Below, in pieces: positions 41,701-47,779 of a stretch of DNA of 64,000 nucleotides. Within the stretch, counting starts at the first letter, position 1. Every line of letters starts with the position of its first letter. Below the pieces are notes generated by a model. It ran no database searches. It was not told the origin of the DNA and worked only from the letters and a program-made list of their open reading frames with translations. The DNA is from Prinia subflava (lineage: Eukaryota; Chordata; Aves; Passeriformes; Cisticolidae), in NCBI RefSeq assembly GCF_021018805.1, contig NC_086247.1:133837602-133901601 (forward strand). The letters are read 5' to 3'. The translations under genes were made by a program, and so were the position numbers.

Positions 41701-42655
41701 GCTTTTTGTTATTCCTACTTTTTTGCTAGCCTATGTAAATAACTGTGTATGAGACCAGAGTACACTAGACCATTGTGCTGTGCCTTAGGCATATATAATT
41801 TTGTATTAACTAAACCCAATTCTTTTCAGTATTTAGCGATTTGTGTTACCATATATTTATCTGAACATGATTTTCAGTGTGTTCCAAAATAGAGAAATAA
41901 ATAATAAATAATGTAGAAATAGATAATAATACAAAAATATAATTATTTTTTATGTTTTCAAGTTCCAGCAACTGAAGTGCCACCAGCATCTGAAATGCCA
42001 CCAGCTGAAATATCTACAGCGGGTAAGAATATTGTTTTTCAAGTAGAAAAAAAATAGTCCCACATAAGATTATAAACAAAAAAATTCTATTCTGCATTAA
42101 GTCTCTTAAATTTTCTGATATACCCAAGTACTGTACCTGTTTCCTAGGATGACACAATATCCTCTACTTGGGTGCATCTTCAAATGCAGATCTAAAAAAA
42201 ATTAATAATTTGTGATATATATAGCATGCAATATTAGTTAGGGATTTAAAATCAAGTCATTTTATGTTGCTACCTTTTCTTCTGATTACTTTGAAACAAA
42301 TGAACCCCTTTTTCCTAAGAGATCATGAATTCTAAAGAACTTGTTTCCAATAATCAGATAAAGATTATGTAGCATTCTCTTGATTTCTTCCTATTTGTTT
42401 TCAGCAATGACAACAGATGAGAAGGCTTCTACCCTAAACCACAGCAAAACAGGAGCTTTAGTTGTTGTTGGTGTCATCATTCTACTTGGAAGTGGCCTTG
42501 GAGGATACCTCTTCTACAAAAGAAGAAAGAATTGCTTGCCAACAAATGACAGCTTTGAGAATAATTTGTATTTTAATGGTGATGCAGTTCCTGGAATCAG
42601 TGACACAAAGGATCTTGTGACCAACATAGAGCAGAATGAACATGCAACACTGTAA
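2617..42655 (+). CDS. MRC1: Gene 1: macrophage mannose receptor (MRC1), exons 5-30, 5' end outside window
   Basis: Span of a 26-exon partial CDS: 2617-2730, 5140-5286, 9662-9844, 12830-12987, 16466-16579, 17884-17999, 19316-19464, 20887-21086, 21671-21795, 22853-22940, 23806-23950, 25489-25530, 25654-25817, 26735-26802, 27760-27860, 28370-28512, 29214-29328, 31710-31879, 33894-33996, 34876-35105, 36214-36379, 36722-36874, 37709-37825, 39313-39480, 41963-42022, 42405-42655. The exons total 3,590 bases: two bases of a split codon, 1,195 sense codons and TAA. All introns are GT-AG and the frame stays open throughout. The product is the C-terminal part of CTLD1, all of CTLD2-8, a stalk, one membrane helix and a cytoplasmic tail. 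By family knowledge it binds mannose-, fucose- and GlcNAc-ended glycans, mainly through CTLD4 with help from CTLD5, and recycles between macrophage surface and endosomes. Exon count and phases match human MRC1. Paralogous receptors (MRC2, PLA2R1, LY75) fit less well because the CTLD4/5 EPN-WND ligands and the FENNLYF tail are MRC1-like. Confidence 0.95.
2731..5139 (+). other. Gene 1 intron 5
   Basis: Holds poly-T stretches (3082-3140) and the A/C tract. In mammals this intron carries miR-511. I saw no matching hairpin. The short open frames near 3490-3816 on the minus strand have no recognised product. Confidence 0.7.
4591..4650. repeat. A/C low-complexity tract, intron 5
   Basis: Runs of A broken by CC and CCC, of the type (CCAAA)n. 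Its complement is the T/G type found in intron 6 and in gene 2 intron 1. Confidence 0.85.
5140..5286 (+). CDS. MRC1: Gene 1 exon 6: CTLD1, C-terminal part
   Basis: Acceptor TTTTTTAAG, donor GTAGGT. It encodes HPSPEPGKICGALNPGK, then WENWECDKKLGYICKRGNATL and a linker ending FIIPK. The cysteines of GKIC, WEC and YIC are those that close the CTLD disulfides. NAT is an N-glycosylation sequon shared in form (N-T-T) with human MRC1. The acceptor has a long T/G-rich pyrimidine tract (about 5109-5136). Intron 6, 4,375 bases, is the longest intron seen here. Confidence 0.94.
5755..5845. repeat. AT-rich low-complexity tract, intron 6
   Basis: ATATTTATATAG and TATAAAAATATATA-type repeats over about 90 bases without coding content. 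Confidence 0.75.
8059..8163. repeat. (GTTT)n-rich tract, intron 6
   Basis: About 100 bases of T and G only, including eight tandem GTTT units and GTTTTT units. Simple repeat likely to vary in length between individuals. Confidence 0.9.
9662..9844 (+). CDS. MRC1: Gene 1 exon 7: CTLD2, N-terminal part
   Basis: Acceptor after a T tract ending CAG, donor GTGAGT. It encodes the domain entry VKCPDQWMSYAGHCYIIHR, the first helix with TSCRKEDGDLASIHN, and ends SQLGY. The open frame runs past the donor for a few codons only by chance. Length, 183 bases, equals gene 2 exon 7. Intron 7 (2,985 bases) follows. Confidence 0.95.
9845..12829 (+). other. Gene 1 intron 7
   Basis: 2,985 bases. Apart from the 28-base repeat at 12180 nothing is recognised. 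Short open frames on both strands show no known domain. Confidence 0.65.
12180..12207 (+). repeat. Second copy of the 28-base hairpin-loop sequence, intron 7
   Basis: GGGTGATATTTGCAGTATCT followed by TGGTTGGC; differs from 13971-13998 at one base. The flanks do not show the inverted arms seen there. Confidence 0.7.
12830..12987 (+). CDS. MRC1: Gene 1 exon 8: CTLD2, middle part
   Basis: Acceptor TTTTAG, donor GTAAAG. It encodes SDELWIGLNDLKVQMYFEWS, GTPVTYTKWFRGEPTH and RQEDCVIMKGK. The sugar-site motif reads EPT rather than EPN, as human CTLD2 reads EPS, so this domain is probably not a mannose binder. The exon is 158 bases, three more than in gene 2. Intron 8 (3,478 bases) holds the hairpin at 13922-14035. 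Confidence 0.95.
12988..16465 (+). other. Gene 1 intron 8
   Basis: 3,478 bases with the hairpin at 13922-14035. A moderately GC-richer part (about 14340-14820 and 15290-15970) is not assigned to any repeat family I know. Confidence 0.65.
13922..14035. repeat. Imperfect inverted repeat (hairpin) in gene 1 intron 8
   Basis: The left arm contains CTCGATTTCCTAAACACT and the right arm AGTGTTTAGGAAATTGAG, which pair over about 18 bases with one G-T. The interior (13971-13998) is a 28-base segment repeated with one change at 12180-12207. The left arm also has a tandem TTTTTTCTCGA repeat. It looks like a small palindromic element, possibly a MITE-like relic. Confidence 0.65.
16466..16579 (+). CDS. 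MRC1: Gene 1 exon 9: CTLD2, C-terminal part and linker to CTLD3
   Basis: Acceptor TTCAG, donor GTAAGT. It encodes DGFWADHSCEKKIGYICKRK and then an acidic linker PDAPTEEETVDTGCQR. The Cys of the linker is the first Cys of CTLD3. The exon has the same length and phase as gene 2 exon 9. Intron 9 (1,304 bases) shows no recognised element. Confidence 0.94.
17884..17999 (+). CDS. MRC1: Gene 1 exon 10: CTLD3, N-terminal part
   Basis: Acceptor TTTTGACAG, donor GTATGT. It encodes GWKRHGFYCYFIGN, SQANQTCGRHQAFLATVED. The N-Q-T sequon matches human MRC1 and is absent from gene 2. Intron 10 (1,316 bases) shows nothing recognised. Confidence 0.94.
19316..19464 (+). CDS. MRC1: Gene 1 exon 11: CTLD3, middle part
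   Basis: Acceptor GAACAG, donor GTAGGT. It encodes YEQAYLTSLVGLRTERYFWI followed by GLSDVEEKGTFKW and FTHWNSEMP. There is no EPN-type motif, as in human CTLD3. The length of 149 bases equals gene 2 exon 11. Intron 11 (1,422 bases) contains an antisense CR1 fragment close to the next exon. Confidence 0.95.
20313..20770 (-). mobile_element. CR1 LINE fragment, antisense, in gene 1 intron 11
   Basis: Starts with AGAATCATAGAATCACAGAAT, the reverse complement of the terminal CR1 repeat, followed by reverse-strand CR1 text with 'AAAGATCACCTAGTCC', 'CCTTGTTCTGTTACTA' and 'TCTCCAGGCTGAACAACCC'. It ends about 115 bases before exon 12. Same family and orientation as the copy at 315-1370. Confidence 0.88.
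20887..21086 (+). CDS. MRC1: Gene 1 exon 12: end of CTLD3, linker, start of CTLD4
   Basis: Acceptor AATCAG, donor GTAAGT. It encodes GRKPGCVAMRTGIAGGLWDV, a run I recall as identical in human MRC1, then CEEKAKFICKVWAEG, a Thr/Pro linker (LPPVPTTTPIP) and the CTLD4 entry CPEGWESSNRISFCFK. It lies about 120 bases downstream of a CR1 insertion without visible damage to the acceptor. Intron 12 (584 bases) holds the tRNA-derived SINE. Confidence 0.95.
21142..21281 (+). mobile_element. tRNA-Ile-derived SINE with CR1-like tail (TguSINE1-like), intron 12
   Basis: The head reads GATTAGCTTAG...AGAGCATGGTGCTTATAAT, GCCAAGACTGCAGGTATGAT and CCCTTTTTGGGCCA, which follows a tRNA-Ile with A and B boxes, 3' half diverged. 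The tail TTTGACTTGATGAGCC, GTGGGTCTCTTACAACTC, AGAATATTTTGTGAT is the CR1-type 3' end. This head-tail pair is how I recall TguSINE1 of zebra finch. It is an old, mutated copy. No clear target-site duplication was found. Confidence 0.75.
21671..21795 (+). CDS. MRC1: Gene 1 exon 13: CTLD4, first helices, unusually GC-rich
   Basis: Acceptor CTCTGTAG, donor GTGAGT. It encodes KKTWLESQEFCRSLGGDLAS followed by INGKEEQFAIWRSIA. By my count about 62% of the exon is G or C, with about ten CpG pairs, while neighbouring exons and introns are AT-rich. The protein is nevertheless well conserved against human MRC1. The GC-rich stretch continues about 30 bases into intron 13 (1,057 bases, otherwise plain). 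Confidence 0.94.
22853..22940 (+). CDS. MRC1: Gene 1 exon 14: CTLD4, middle part
   Basis: Acceptor after 15 T ending AG, donor GTGAGT. It encodes NNGYYHQNFWMGLYYLNPDD followed by GFAWSDGSP, the WxGL strand and the loop leading to the sugar site. Size, 88 bases, equals gene 2 exon 14. Intron 14 has 865 bases without a recognised feature. Confidence 0.95.
23806..23950 (+). CDS. MRC1: Gene 1 exon 15: CTLD4, calcium and sugar site
   Basis: Acceptor CATAG, donor GTATTG. It encodes VRYENWGFGEPNNYQGVELC, then NMLWNDRHCDYMYGWICQIR. Calcium and mannose ligands are present: E-P-N at 23833-23841, a Tyr two residues after the Asn that corresponds to the stacking Tyr of human CTLD4, Glu eight residues after the first Glu, and W-N-D at 23896-23904. 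This is the domain that carries most mannose binding in human MRC1. Intron 15 (1,538 bases) shows no recognised element. Confidence 0.96.
25489..25530 (+). CDS. MRC1: Gene 1 exon 16: linker between CTLD4 and CTLD5
   Basis: A 42-base exon, acceptor TCTCACAG and donor GTGGGT. It encodes GASVKPEPTESPIP, a Pro-rich spacer comparable to KPEPTPAP in human. The tiny size and the very short next intron (123 bases) are shared with gene 2 (36-base exon, 91-base intron), which supports the call despite the exon's length. Confidence 0.88.
25654..25817 (+). CDS. MRC1: Gene 1 exon 17: CTLD5, N-terminal part
   Basis: Acceptor CTTACAG, donor GTAAGA. It encodes TTEDGWIIHEDKQYYFSTES, MEVGREFCKKNFGDLSVIES and RKFLWRY. 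Another AG lies seven bases further in, but only the first keeps the frame with exon 16. Intron 17 has 917 bases and no recognised element. Confidence 0.93.
26735..26802 (+). CDS. MRC1: Gene 1 exon 18: CTLD5, small middle exon
   Basis: Acceptor TTCTAG, donor GTAGGT, 68 bases. It encodes ILKNGKEDEYFIGLQLSVDQ and RTR across the junction. Gene 2 exon 18 has the same length and phase. Intron 18 (957 bases) contains an AT-rich TTAATTAA cluster near 26960-26995 and nothing else recognised. Confidence 0.93.
27760..27860 (+). CDS. MRC1: Gene 1 exon 19: CTLD5, EPN sugar motif
   Basis: Acceptor TTCTTAAG, donor GTGAGT. It encodes SWMDGTPVNYLAWAPHEPNF then ANNDENCVVMYKNL. E-P-N lies at 27806-27814 and the downstream acidic residues NNDEN align with NEDEN of human CTLD5. 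With the WND in exon 20 this gives a complete candidate calcium site. Intron 19 (509 bases) shows nothing recognised. Confidence 0.94.
28370..28512 (+). CDS. MRC1: Gene 1 exon 20: end of CTLD5, linker, start of CTLD6
   Basis: Acceptor ACCCAG, donor GTATCA, a weaker donor. It encodes GFWNDINCGYPNPYICERHN, the sequons NSS and NST, a Thr/Pro linker VPPTTISTP and the CTLD6 entry RGCRPTWLSFRNK. W-N-D is at 28375-28383. Intron 20 has 701 bases and nothing recognised. Confidence 0.94.
29214..29328 (+). CDS. MRC1: Gene 1 exon 21: CTLD6, N-terminal part
   Basis: Acceptor GTTTCAG, donor GTACTG. It encodes CYKIFGSTEEERVTWHAART, then ACMNLGGNLASIPNEQVQ, the usual Trp and GGNLASI strand-helix pattern of a CTLD. 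It aligns with KCFKIFGFMEEERKNW of human. Intron 21 has 2,381 bases with an LTR-like block near its middle. Confidence 0.94.
29329..31709 (+). other. Gene 1 intron 21
   Basis: 2,381 bases. It contains the LTR-like block at 30560-30905. The rest has no recognised content. Confidence 0.65.
30560..30905. mobile_element. LTR-like block in gene 1 intron 21 (uncertain)
   Basis: A stretch with different composition from the intron, including CTAATTGGTGCTTTTTATC, GATTTCCTAACCTATGAAAA and AAGGCCTTTAAATAAAGATG followed by a T-rich end. The TTTAAATAAAG and polyadenylation-like end recall long terminal repeats of avian endogenous retroviruses. No coding part of a retrovirus is seen and the ends are not defined. 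It could also be an unrelated old repeat. Confidence 0.35.
31710..31879 (+). CDS. MRC1: Gene 1 exon 22: CTLD6, middle part
   Basis: Acceptor TTATTCTAG, donor GTAAAT. It encodes AFLTFHLKDFVTETWIGLND, MRFLWTDGTGVYFTNWAKGF and HMDLYAYSGQ. There is no EPN motif, as in human CTLD6. An antisense CR1 insertion begins about 40 bases after the donor. Intron 22 has 2,014 bases. Confidence 0.94.
31918..32222 (-). mobile_element. CR1 LINE fragment, antisense, in gene 1 intron 22
   Basis: Starts with AGATTCATAGAATCACTTAG and continues as the reverse strand of the common CR1 3' end: 'GGTTGGAAAAGACTTCTGAG', 'TAAACCATGTCCCTTAAGTG', 'AAATACCTCTTGGGATGGTG' and 'CCTCTTGTCCTATCAGTTGT'. It begins only about 40 bases after the exon 22 donor. 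Confidence 0.9.
32440..32720. other. GC-richer block with a TATA-like box in gene 1 intron 22
   Basis: Between the CR1 fragment and the AT-rich rest of the intron lies a block of mixed composition ending in TATAAAAA (32690-32697). Reading frames in it are partial and mostly on the minus strand. It may be another solo LTR or diverged repeat. I do not recognise it. Confidence 0.3.
33894..33996 (+). CDS. MRC1: Gene 1 exon 23: CTLD6, C-terminal part
   Basis: Acceptor GCCTCGAG, a non-typical GAG, and donor GTACTT. It encodes ADCVAMKNKPVKEAGKWADQ then SCDNSRGYICQINA. The frame from exon 22 fixes the start, and the Cys pattern agrees with human ADCVVI...YICQ. Intron 23 has 879 bases without a recognised element. 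Confidence 0.92.
34876..35105 (+). CDS. MRC1: Gene 1 exon 24: linker and CTLD7, N-terminal half
   Basis: Acceptor TTTTATAG, donor GTAAGA; 230 bases. It encodes the linker DAEFLPSTTSSPSNI, YGNSSYLFIHTKMTWEDARK, NCKQNQFDLSSVLDPYSHSF and VWIGLNSNV. NSS is a sequon. It aligns with YGKSSYSLM...LDPYSNAF of human CTLD7. Intron 24 (1,108 bases) has only an AT-rich stretch near 36115-36180. Confidence 0.94.
36214..36379 (+). CDS. MRC1: Gene 1 exon 25: CTLD7, C-terminal half
   Basis: Acceptor TTCCTTAG, donor GTAAGA. It encodes TDGRYEWIDNWRMKYTKWAE, GEPKQKIGCVYLDITGVWKT and CNESYFSVCKKSD. EPK replaces EPN, as in human CTLD7, so no mannose site is expected. N-E-S is a conserved sequon. Intron 25 has 342 bases and nothing recognised. 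Confidence 0.94.
36722..36874 (+). CDS. MRC1: Gene 1 exon 26: linker and CTLD8, N-terminal part
   Basis: Acceptor TTAATCAG, donor GTGAGT. It encodes VQAPTEPPQLPGKCPESEGH, RSWIPFRGHCYYIESSSSRN and WAQASLECLRL. It aligns with TEPPQLPGRCPES and GHCYYIESS of human. Intron 26 has 834 bases with no recognised element. Confidence 0.95.
37709..37825 (+). CDS. MRC1: Gene 1 exon 27: CTLD8, middle part
   Basis: Acceptor TCTTCCAG, donor GTATTT. It encodes GASLVSIEDTAEANFLTYNL, EPLEGKTSTFWTGMYRNVD. It aligns with SSLVSIESAAESSFLSY and NFWIGLFRNVEG of human. Intron 27 (1,487 bases) contains a purine-rich block with clustered GGAA motifs near 38740-38760. Confidence 0.94.
37826..39312 (+). other. Gene 1 intron 27
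   Basis: 1,487 bases. A purine-rich block at 38726-38770 contains ACCGGAAG (38746-38753) followed by another GGAAG, an ETS-like cluster. Otherwise nothing recognised. Confidence 0.55.
39313..39480 (+). CDS. MRC1: Gene 1 exon 28: CTLD8, C-terminal part
   Basis: Acceptor CAATTAG, donor GTAAGT. It encodes GEWLWLDSTAVNFVNWNAGE, PSSQKNEHCVEMYADSGYWN and FYCSSYKGYICKKPK. The YKGYICK end is the same as in human. The site motif is EPS, so no canonical mannose site. Intron 28 has 2,482 bases and carries two opposed CR1 fragments. Confidence 0.95.
41013..41111 (+). mobile_element. CR1 LINE fragment, sense, in gene 1 intron 28
   Basis: Plus-strand CR1 text: 'AGAAGAGAAGACTCTAGGAA', 'AACCTTAGAGCACCTAAAGG', 'GACAGCTGGAGAGGGATTTC' and 'TTACAAGGGCCTGTAGTGAC'. 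About 100 bases. It touches an opposed CR1 piece at its right end. Confidence 0.75.
41112..41260 (-). mobile_element. CR1 LINE fragment, antisense, in gene 1 intron 28
   Basis: Reverse-strand CR1 text: 'CCCTCCTGGGCAGCCCGTGC', 'CACCCTCACAGTGAAAAAGT', 'TTCCTGATATTCAGAGGGAA' and 'TCTGTCACTGGGCAGCACTA'. It abuts the sense piece at 41013-41111. Confidence 0.78.
41963..42022 (+). CDS. MRC1: Gene 1 exon 29: juxtamembrane stalk
   Basis: Acceptor TTTTCAAG, donor GTAAGA; 60 bases. It encodes PATEVPPASEMPPAEISTA, a Pro/Glu stalk with an imperfect internal repeat (P-P-A-S-E-M, P-P-A-E-I). Human has a stalk exon at the same position but of different sequence. Frame and phase agree on both sides. Confidence 0.86.
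42405..42655 (+). CDS. MRC1: Gene 1 exon 30: transmembrane helix, cytoplasmic tail, stop
   Basis: Acceptor GTTTTCAG; the last 251 bases of the CDS ending in TAA. A 22-residue hydrophobic helix (42452-42517, from GALVVVGV to GGYLFY) is followed by the stop-transfer KRRK. The tail has FENNLYF (42554-42574), the counterpart of FENTLYF in human MRC1, whose Tyr drives clathrin-mediated uptake, and the end SDTKDLVTNIEQNEHATL close to human. This end identifies the gene as MRC1 rather than MRC2 or LY75. Confidence 0.96.
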
Positions 42656-42800
42656 TGAAACAAAAGAAAATGTAATGTAATATGTAATATAAAATGTAAT
42701 GTAATAAAATAAAATGTGCCTTGTTTTATTAAAATTATGCAATTAGAATGAAGCCAAAGGTATTTTCTTATGTGCAATTACTGTAATCGCCTGTTTCTGT
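42656..42800 (+). other. MRC1: Gene 1 3' untranslated region, short form
   Basis: AT-rich sequence after the TAA. The end is an estimate: the first AATAAA pair lies about 50 bases after the stop, and GU-rich sequence follows at 42716-42730 and 42797-42811. A longer form is possible, since another AATAAA lies at 42961-42966. Confidence 0.55.
42671..42713 (+). promoter_or_regulatory. Gene 1 polyadenylation signals with an upstream UGUA cluster
   Basis: Two overlapping AATAAA hexamers lie at 42703-42708 and 42708-42713. Five TGTA motifs (42671, 42676, 42683, 42695, 42700) stand directly upstream, the sequence known to bind cleavage factor Im. That this is the true cleavage site is inference. 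Confidence 0.7.
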
Positions 42801-45800
42801 GTGTGTGTTATGTCATACACTGCAATTATTTTATTTTGTAGCCATTATATAAGGTGAAAGATTTCAGGTCTCAGGATTTGATGATCACACTGGTGAATGT
42901 GGGTCTTAAGAAAAGTCATAATGTTGACCAATTTTTAAATAGAACAATAGAAATGGATACAATAAAGAAAGTAAAATGTAGATAGATCCACTTGAGGAAT
43001 GCACACAAGATTTGACTTTTCTGCATCAGATTTATTTCAAACCATTCTATTGAACAGATACTCAAAGCTATTCAGTAAACATCTTCTAATTCTACCATCT
43101 TTCAGGTATTCCCATGGACTTAAGTACAGGCATAGTTACCAGATGTTAAGTCTGTATTTGGGCACATTTCCCCTTTGAACCATGTGGGGGAAAAGACGTT
43201 TTTGATATTGCAGTTCCCACGGCTTCATACAACACAGAAAACCAAGAGTACAGTACATGTAGTCTATGTATTCTAGGATTTAATCAGATTTAATCAGCTG
43301 CCAGTTTTGGCTGGCCACAAGTGGATTTGTTGATGAGAGGTGATGAAGGTCATGGCAGAACTTCCTTCTTATGAGGCAGCATTTAGTGAGGAGAGGGAGA
43401 AAAGTTGCCTGTGCATGTTCTGAAGCTTTCTAGGAGGAGGTTTCCGTGCAGCTGTCATGGTGATCACATGTTGGTACTGCTCTCTACAGCTTCTCAAAAA
43501 GTAGCATAAGTTTGCAGGATGTGTGCTGCAAGTAAAGAACAGTTTAGCTTCACCAATGTAATAGTTACTACTGATTTTATTTACTTTCTAAAATGGTTAG
43601 ATCAACTAATATTTATGGACATCTTATATTCCCCAAGGAGTTTATTTTCCTAATTTTTGTAGATTCTGTAAAATGTAAATCATGCATGATTCCTCACTTG
43701 CATACAAAGTTTTCAAGGATTGATTTTGTGGTTTCAGATTTTGCTCTATGAAATAAAAAAACCCTATCTTTGGTTTTTAAAATAGGTTTGCATTTTATAG
43801 TCTCATCTATATAAGACACTGTAACATGATAAAATGAAAAAGGAGATGATACCCCTGGGGAGACATTCCAGCAAAAGTTGCAATCAAGTATTATATTAAC
43901 CATATTTTCCTGAATCTGTCCCAGGATTATCCGCTTAAAGACGAAACAAAAATGTGAGTTGACGGATTTAGTAAAAATCTTAAATTACATACATATGTAT
44001 GTAAGGTGGGAAAATTTGTCTGGGAACTCCTTTTCTCTGGCTCTGCTCTCTTTCTCCCAGCTATCTCCTTTCCCTGTTCCTACTGCTGTTTCCATTTTTA
44101 ATGTGCCATTGTTTAAGCATGTTTTTTCAGGGATCAGTACCTCTAATGGCTTTTTATGTCATTGGATGTGGCTTGTGACAGAAAGCTCTTGACTGACCGA
44201 CTGCCTAATGAGTCATGTTTCACTTATGTGGAGGAGTGGTCCCAGGCAGAAATGTATGTGAAACACACAATGACAGACCAAGAGAGCCTGACTGGAATCC
44301 CAGATGAGCAAACATCAGACAGGAGCAGTCTCACCCAACAAAAGCTCAGTCCTCTTCTGGGCCCTGTACAGTCTTAAAATGTTATCTGTGCACTGAGTTG
44401 TTCCTCAGCTAACCTTGACACTTGTGCACATATGCAAAGGTATGGGGGCAAAGAAGATAAAAATAGAGAGGATGTCTCATTTCTGGTTCTTTGCCATACT
44501 TATAAAGTACATCACTAAAAAGTGTCAAGGAGGGAATCCAGCTACTGGAGCCTGGATAGTTCTGAGCTCATTCTTCCATTTATTTTTCCTGAAATCCAGC
44601 ATCATCTCTGAGTTGAAGAGAATTTAAAATGCCATGCTAGTTAGTAGCTGACAGTGGATGTAGGTGCTTCTGCAAAATGCTGTGTCAGTTCTGCTCTCCG
44701 GTCCAAAAAGGTACAGAAAAAATAGAGAAGGTTCCAAATAAAAAAATCCTACTCTGAAGAAGGAGCTACTTAGCCTGCTCATTTTAGAAAGAGTGTGAGT
44801 GAAAAAGACTTGAAGGATTTTCAGAAATTTAGGCTGCATGGCTTACAGTACCTCCTAGTTCAAGACAATGGAATTGAAGCGCATTACCCATTAAAAAGAT
44901 TAATATATAAACTAGCATTTACAGCACAGGAAATAATTACAGTTCCATGTCATAAGCAGAAGATGAGCACTGATACTTTATATACAAAATCTAACAGAAG
45001 TTTTTGAATAAAAAATAGAGAAACAAACAAGCTTGAACTATTTAAACAATGTCTAATTAATATAAGATCAAATGGAAAGCTTTTACCTAGGAACAGAGAG
45101 AGGTAAAATATTATTCTCTATCTGACTGGAAAAAAGAAATGTGTAGTATTGGAAATGAGTTGTGTTCATATGGACACACTCTAATTTTTATATTTTATTT
45201 ATTCTGATCCTTCACCAAATCTTTCAGCCATTTTCTGCTTCTGACTGCTGTTCAGATTTGGGTTGGTCAGGTGCACTAGAACCAAAATGTTGTTCTTCTG
45301 ATCTCTAACTTTGTCTCCAAGTAGATGACACCACTGAAGGGAAGTCCCAGGCTGTATTTTGCATACATATATATATATATTCACAGAGGAATTGTGTTCT
45401 TGCTTTTCTAAAATATACTTGATGTGAAAACAAAGAAAATAATTCCTTGAGAAACAAGATGATGAATAGGATGAACAAGGGAACATGCATAGAAAAGCAA
45501 ATCAATGTTTTGACTGATCCCTAGTAGTTTATATCTGTAATCCTCTGATGTTGCCAAGATTTCTTATATTTGATCAGACGGTTTAGAAAAAAATCATTAC
45601 GTAGCCTGAAAAGAGAAAAATAGAAAGGTTGTTCACCTTTTTTTTTTTTTAGACTAGAATGTTCCTACTGAGGTTTTGAGTATGTTTTTTTGAAAAAAAT
45701 AAATGTTTATAGTTTGTAAACTGTGATTGTCCTATGTTTGGGGAATCTGGATTAAAATCTTATATCTAGTTATAGCAAGCTAAATGATCACAAAATTACT

Positions 45801-47779
45801 TTCATATTTTAATGTGTTTTGTTGAGAATGAATGTAGGAAGCATCCCGCTGAACCCAGATGGCCTCATCCACCCATTTCTGTGGGCACCTGAGGAATGAC
45901 CTGATGGCAATATTCAATAGTGTGTAAGGTTTTGCCTCTTCACATTGCTATGTTTCTTGATGCCCTTGTGTTTAAGTCTCGTTTCCCCTTTCCTCTGAAA
46001 AAAGTTTGGACTTCAGAAGAAAGGTGGTGAATCTGCACACTGTGAGTGTAACTTCCTGCCTGGGGGCAGAGATTGCCAAAGGAACAATGCTGACTCCACA
46101 CAAAGCCCAGCAGCTTTTGTTCCTCCCCACTTTTAAAATGTCAGGCTGTGCCTGGCACATGGCAGATCCTGGAGCACATCTTCGCAGTCCTCTGTGTTTC
46201 TTGCCCGCTTTGTGGGCTGTGATGCAATCTGCTCAGACAAACACACAAACGCTGAGGTAAAGCTGAATTTAGTTTGTTTTACTCGTTTTCAGCCTCTCTC
46301 AACAGATTATCAATACCAGTCCCTCACCAAGCACTGATCTTTGTTCAGAAGAGAAACAGTTTCATTTTCTCTGTTGTACTTGTCCTTGTTGCCCCCTGGT
46401 AGATTTGGATATTCTGGGACGTTTTATACAGCAGAACCACAAGACACATTTGTCTTGCTCCTGAACAAGGAAGGAAGGAAAGTTGGAACAGTGAAGTTGC
46501 ATGTTCAAGCACTCTGGTGTTGGGGAGTACCAGAATTCTTGGCTCCACACTCAGTGCAGCCATCCTTACATACAGATCATAACTTACTGAGTAATTGGAT
46601 TCTGCTGCTCTGTGGAGCAGCCCTCATTTCTTCCACTTTCCTCAGGTCTCAGTATCCTTTTCAGGCTCCCTTCTTTGCATGGCTTTGCTCTTGTTGGGTC
46701 TGCTGGCCTTGAGGTCCCTCCGTTCTCCCTCCCTGCTGTGCCTTTGTTCTACTCTAACTGCCTGCTCACATTTTCAGACCTAGTGAGTTGTTCCTCTACA
46801 TCTGAGTCAGAATAATAGAAGCAAAATCCCAAATCTTCATGTGGGTGTCCAGGGTTTTCACTACCTCAACAGCAGCAATTTTGCTGCAGGTGCAATACTG
46901 GGGAAGGTATCCCACACCAGCCTCTCCTGGAGGTACAGGAAATGAAATTTTTCAAAGCCCATGTGCAAAAACTGATGTAAAGCTTCCACCAGAGTCCCTT
47001 TTCTCCTCCCTGAGCTCTAAGTTTTTTGAGCTCTTTAAACTGTCATGGAGAAAGCTTTATCAAAATTTTTTCAGAATGCCTGTAGGGTGTACTCTTTGCA
47101 GGATGCAAACTTTCAAAGACCAGTGGGATGAAAAATGAGGCAGTATTCCTCATCAGTTTAGTTTTTCCCATTAACAATAATGGAAAATCCAGTATTTTCC
47201 AGTTACAGGTTTTCTTCTTCCTAGAAATGTGTGTTTTCTTTCCCAAATTTCTTCAACTGTTGCTGTCAGTTGGGTAATTACTCCTGCATGTAGTCAAGAA
47301 TGGAGCACAAGAAAGAATAGATGTCTCCTGAAGAACACAGATCTGACTTTCTACGGTTTTTTTCTTTTCTGTGGAATTTCAGGCATGGAAAATTCTGGTT
47401 CTCTCTGACTCCCAGTCATAATTACTTGATCCGTGTGTCTCCCATCAGATCTTTCACAATACTACACTGCACTCTGGCATTTGTCTTCATGTATTGATAC
47501 AGACAAGTCTTACTCTTCTTTTTTACTTCTTTCGTTTATTTCTGCAAATGAGACAGTAATCTCACCTTTCGGTAAAAATAGCGACTCTGATTTATAAGGT
47601 ATGTCGTAAAAAATCCGCACTAAAATGTTACCTGTAGATCTTATATTTACATGGCCAACTTTTATGCAATAGAAAAACCAGCTTAGAAAGCAAAGTTTAC
47701 TCATTAATATATTATTTCAAAATTACTCATGTGACATGACACAGTTCCTTATTTGAAGCTCAGAACTTCCCTGTATCTG
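42801..47779. other. Intergenic stretch between the two MRC1 genes
   Basis: About 5 kb. No exon of the receptor family and no other gene is recognised on either strand. It holds the AATAAA at 42961, the AT microsatellite, and a moderately GC-rich part at about 46000-46260 with TGATGCAAT (46220-46228), a form bound by C/EBP-ATF factors. Regulation of gene 2 probably lies here, but this is inference. Confidence 0.6.
45364..45381. repeat. Short (AT)n microsatellite, intergenic
   Basis: ACATATATATATATATAT run between the two genes. Confidence 0.8.

Larger units (their letters stand above)
39481..41962 (+). other. Gene 1 intron 28
   Basis: 2,482 bases; two opposed CR1 fragments at 41013-41260. 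The remainder is AT-rich without recognised elements. Confidence 0.65.

Noticed and set aside
2617..42655. Gene 1 as a pseudogene, because every open frame is short
   Set aside because: Short frames are exons. Joined at GT-AG sites they give a frame of 1,195 codons without a stop.
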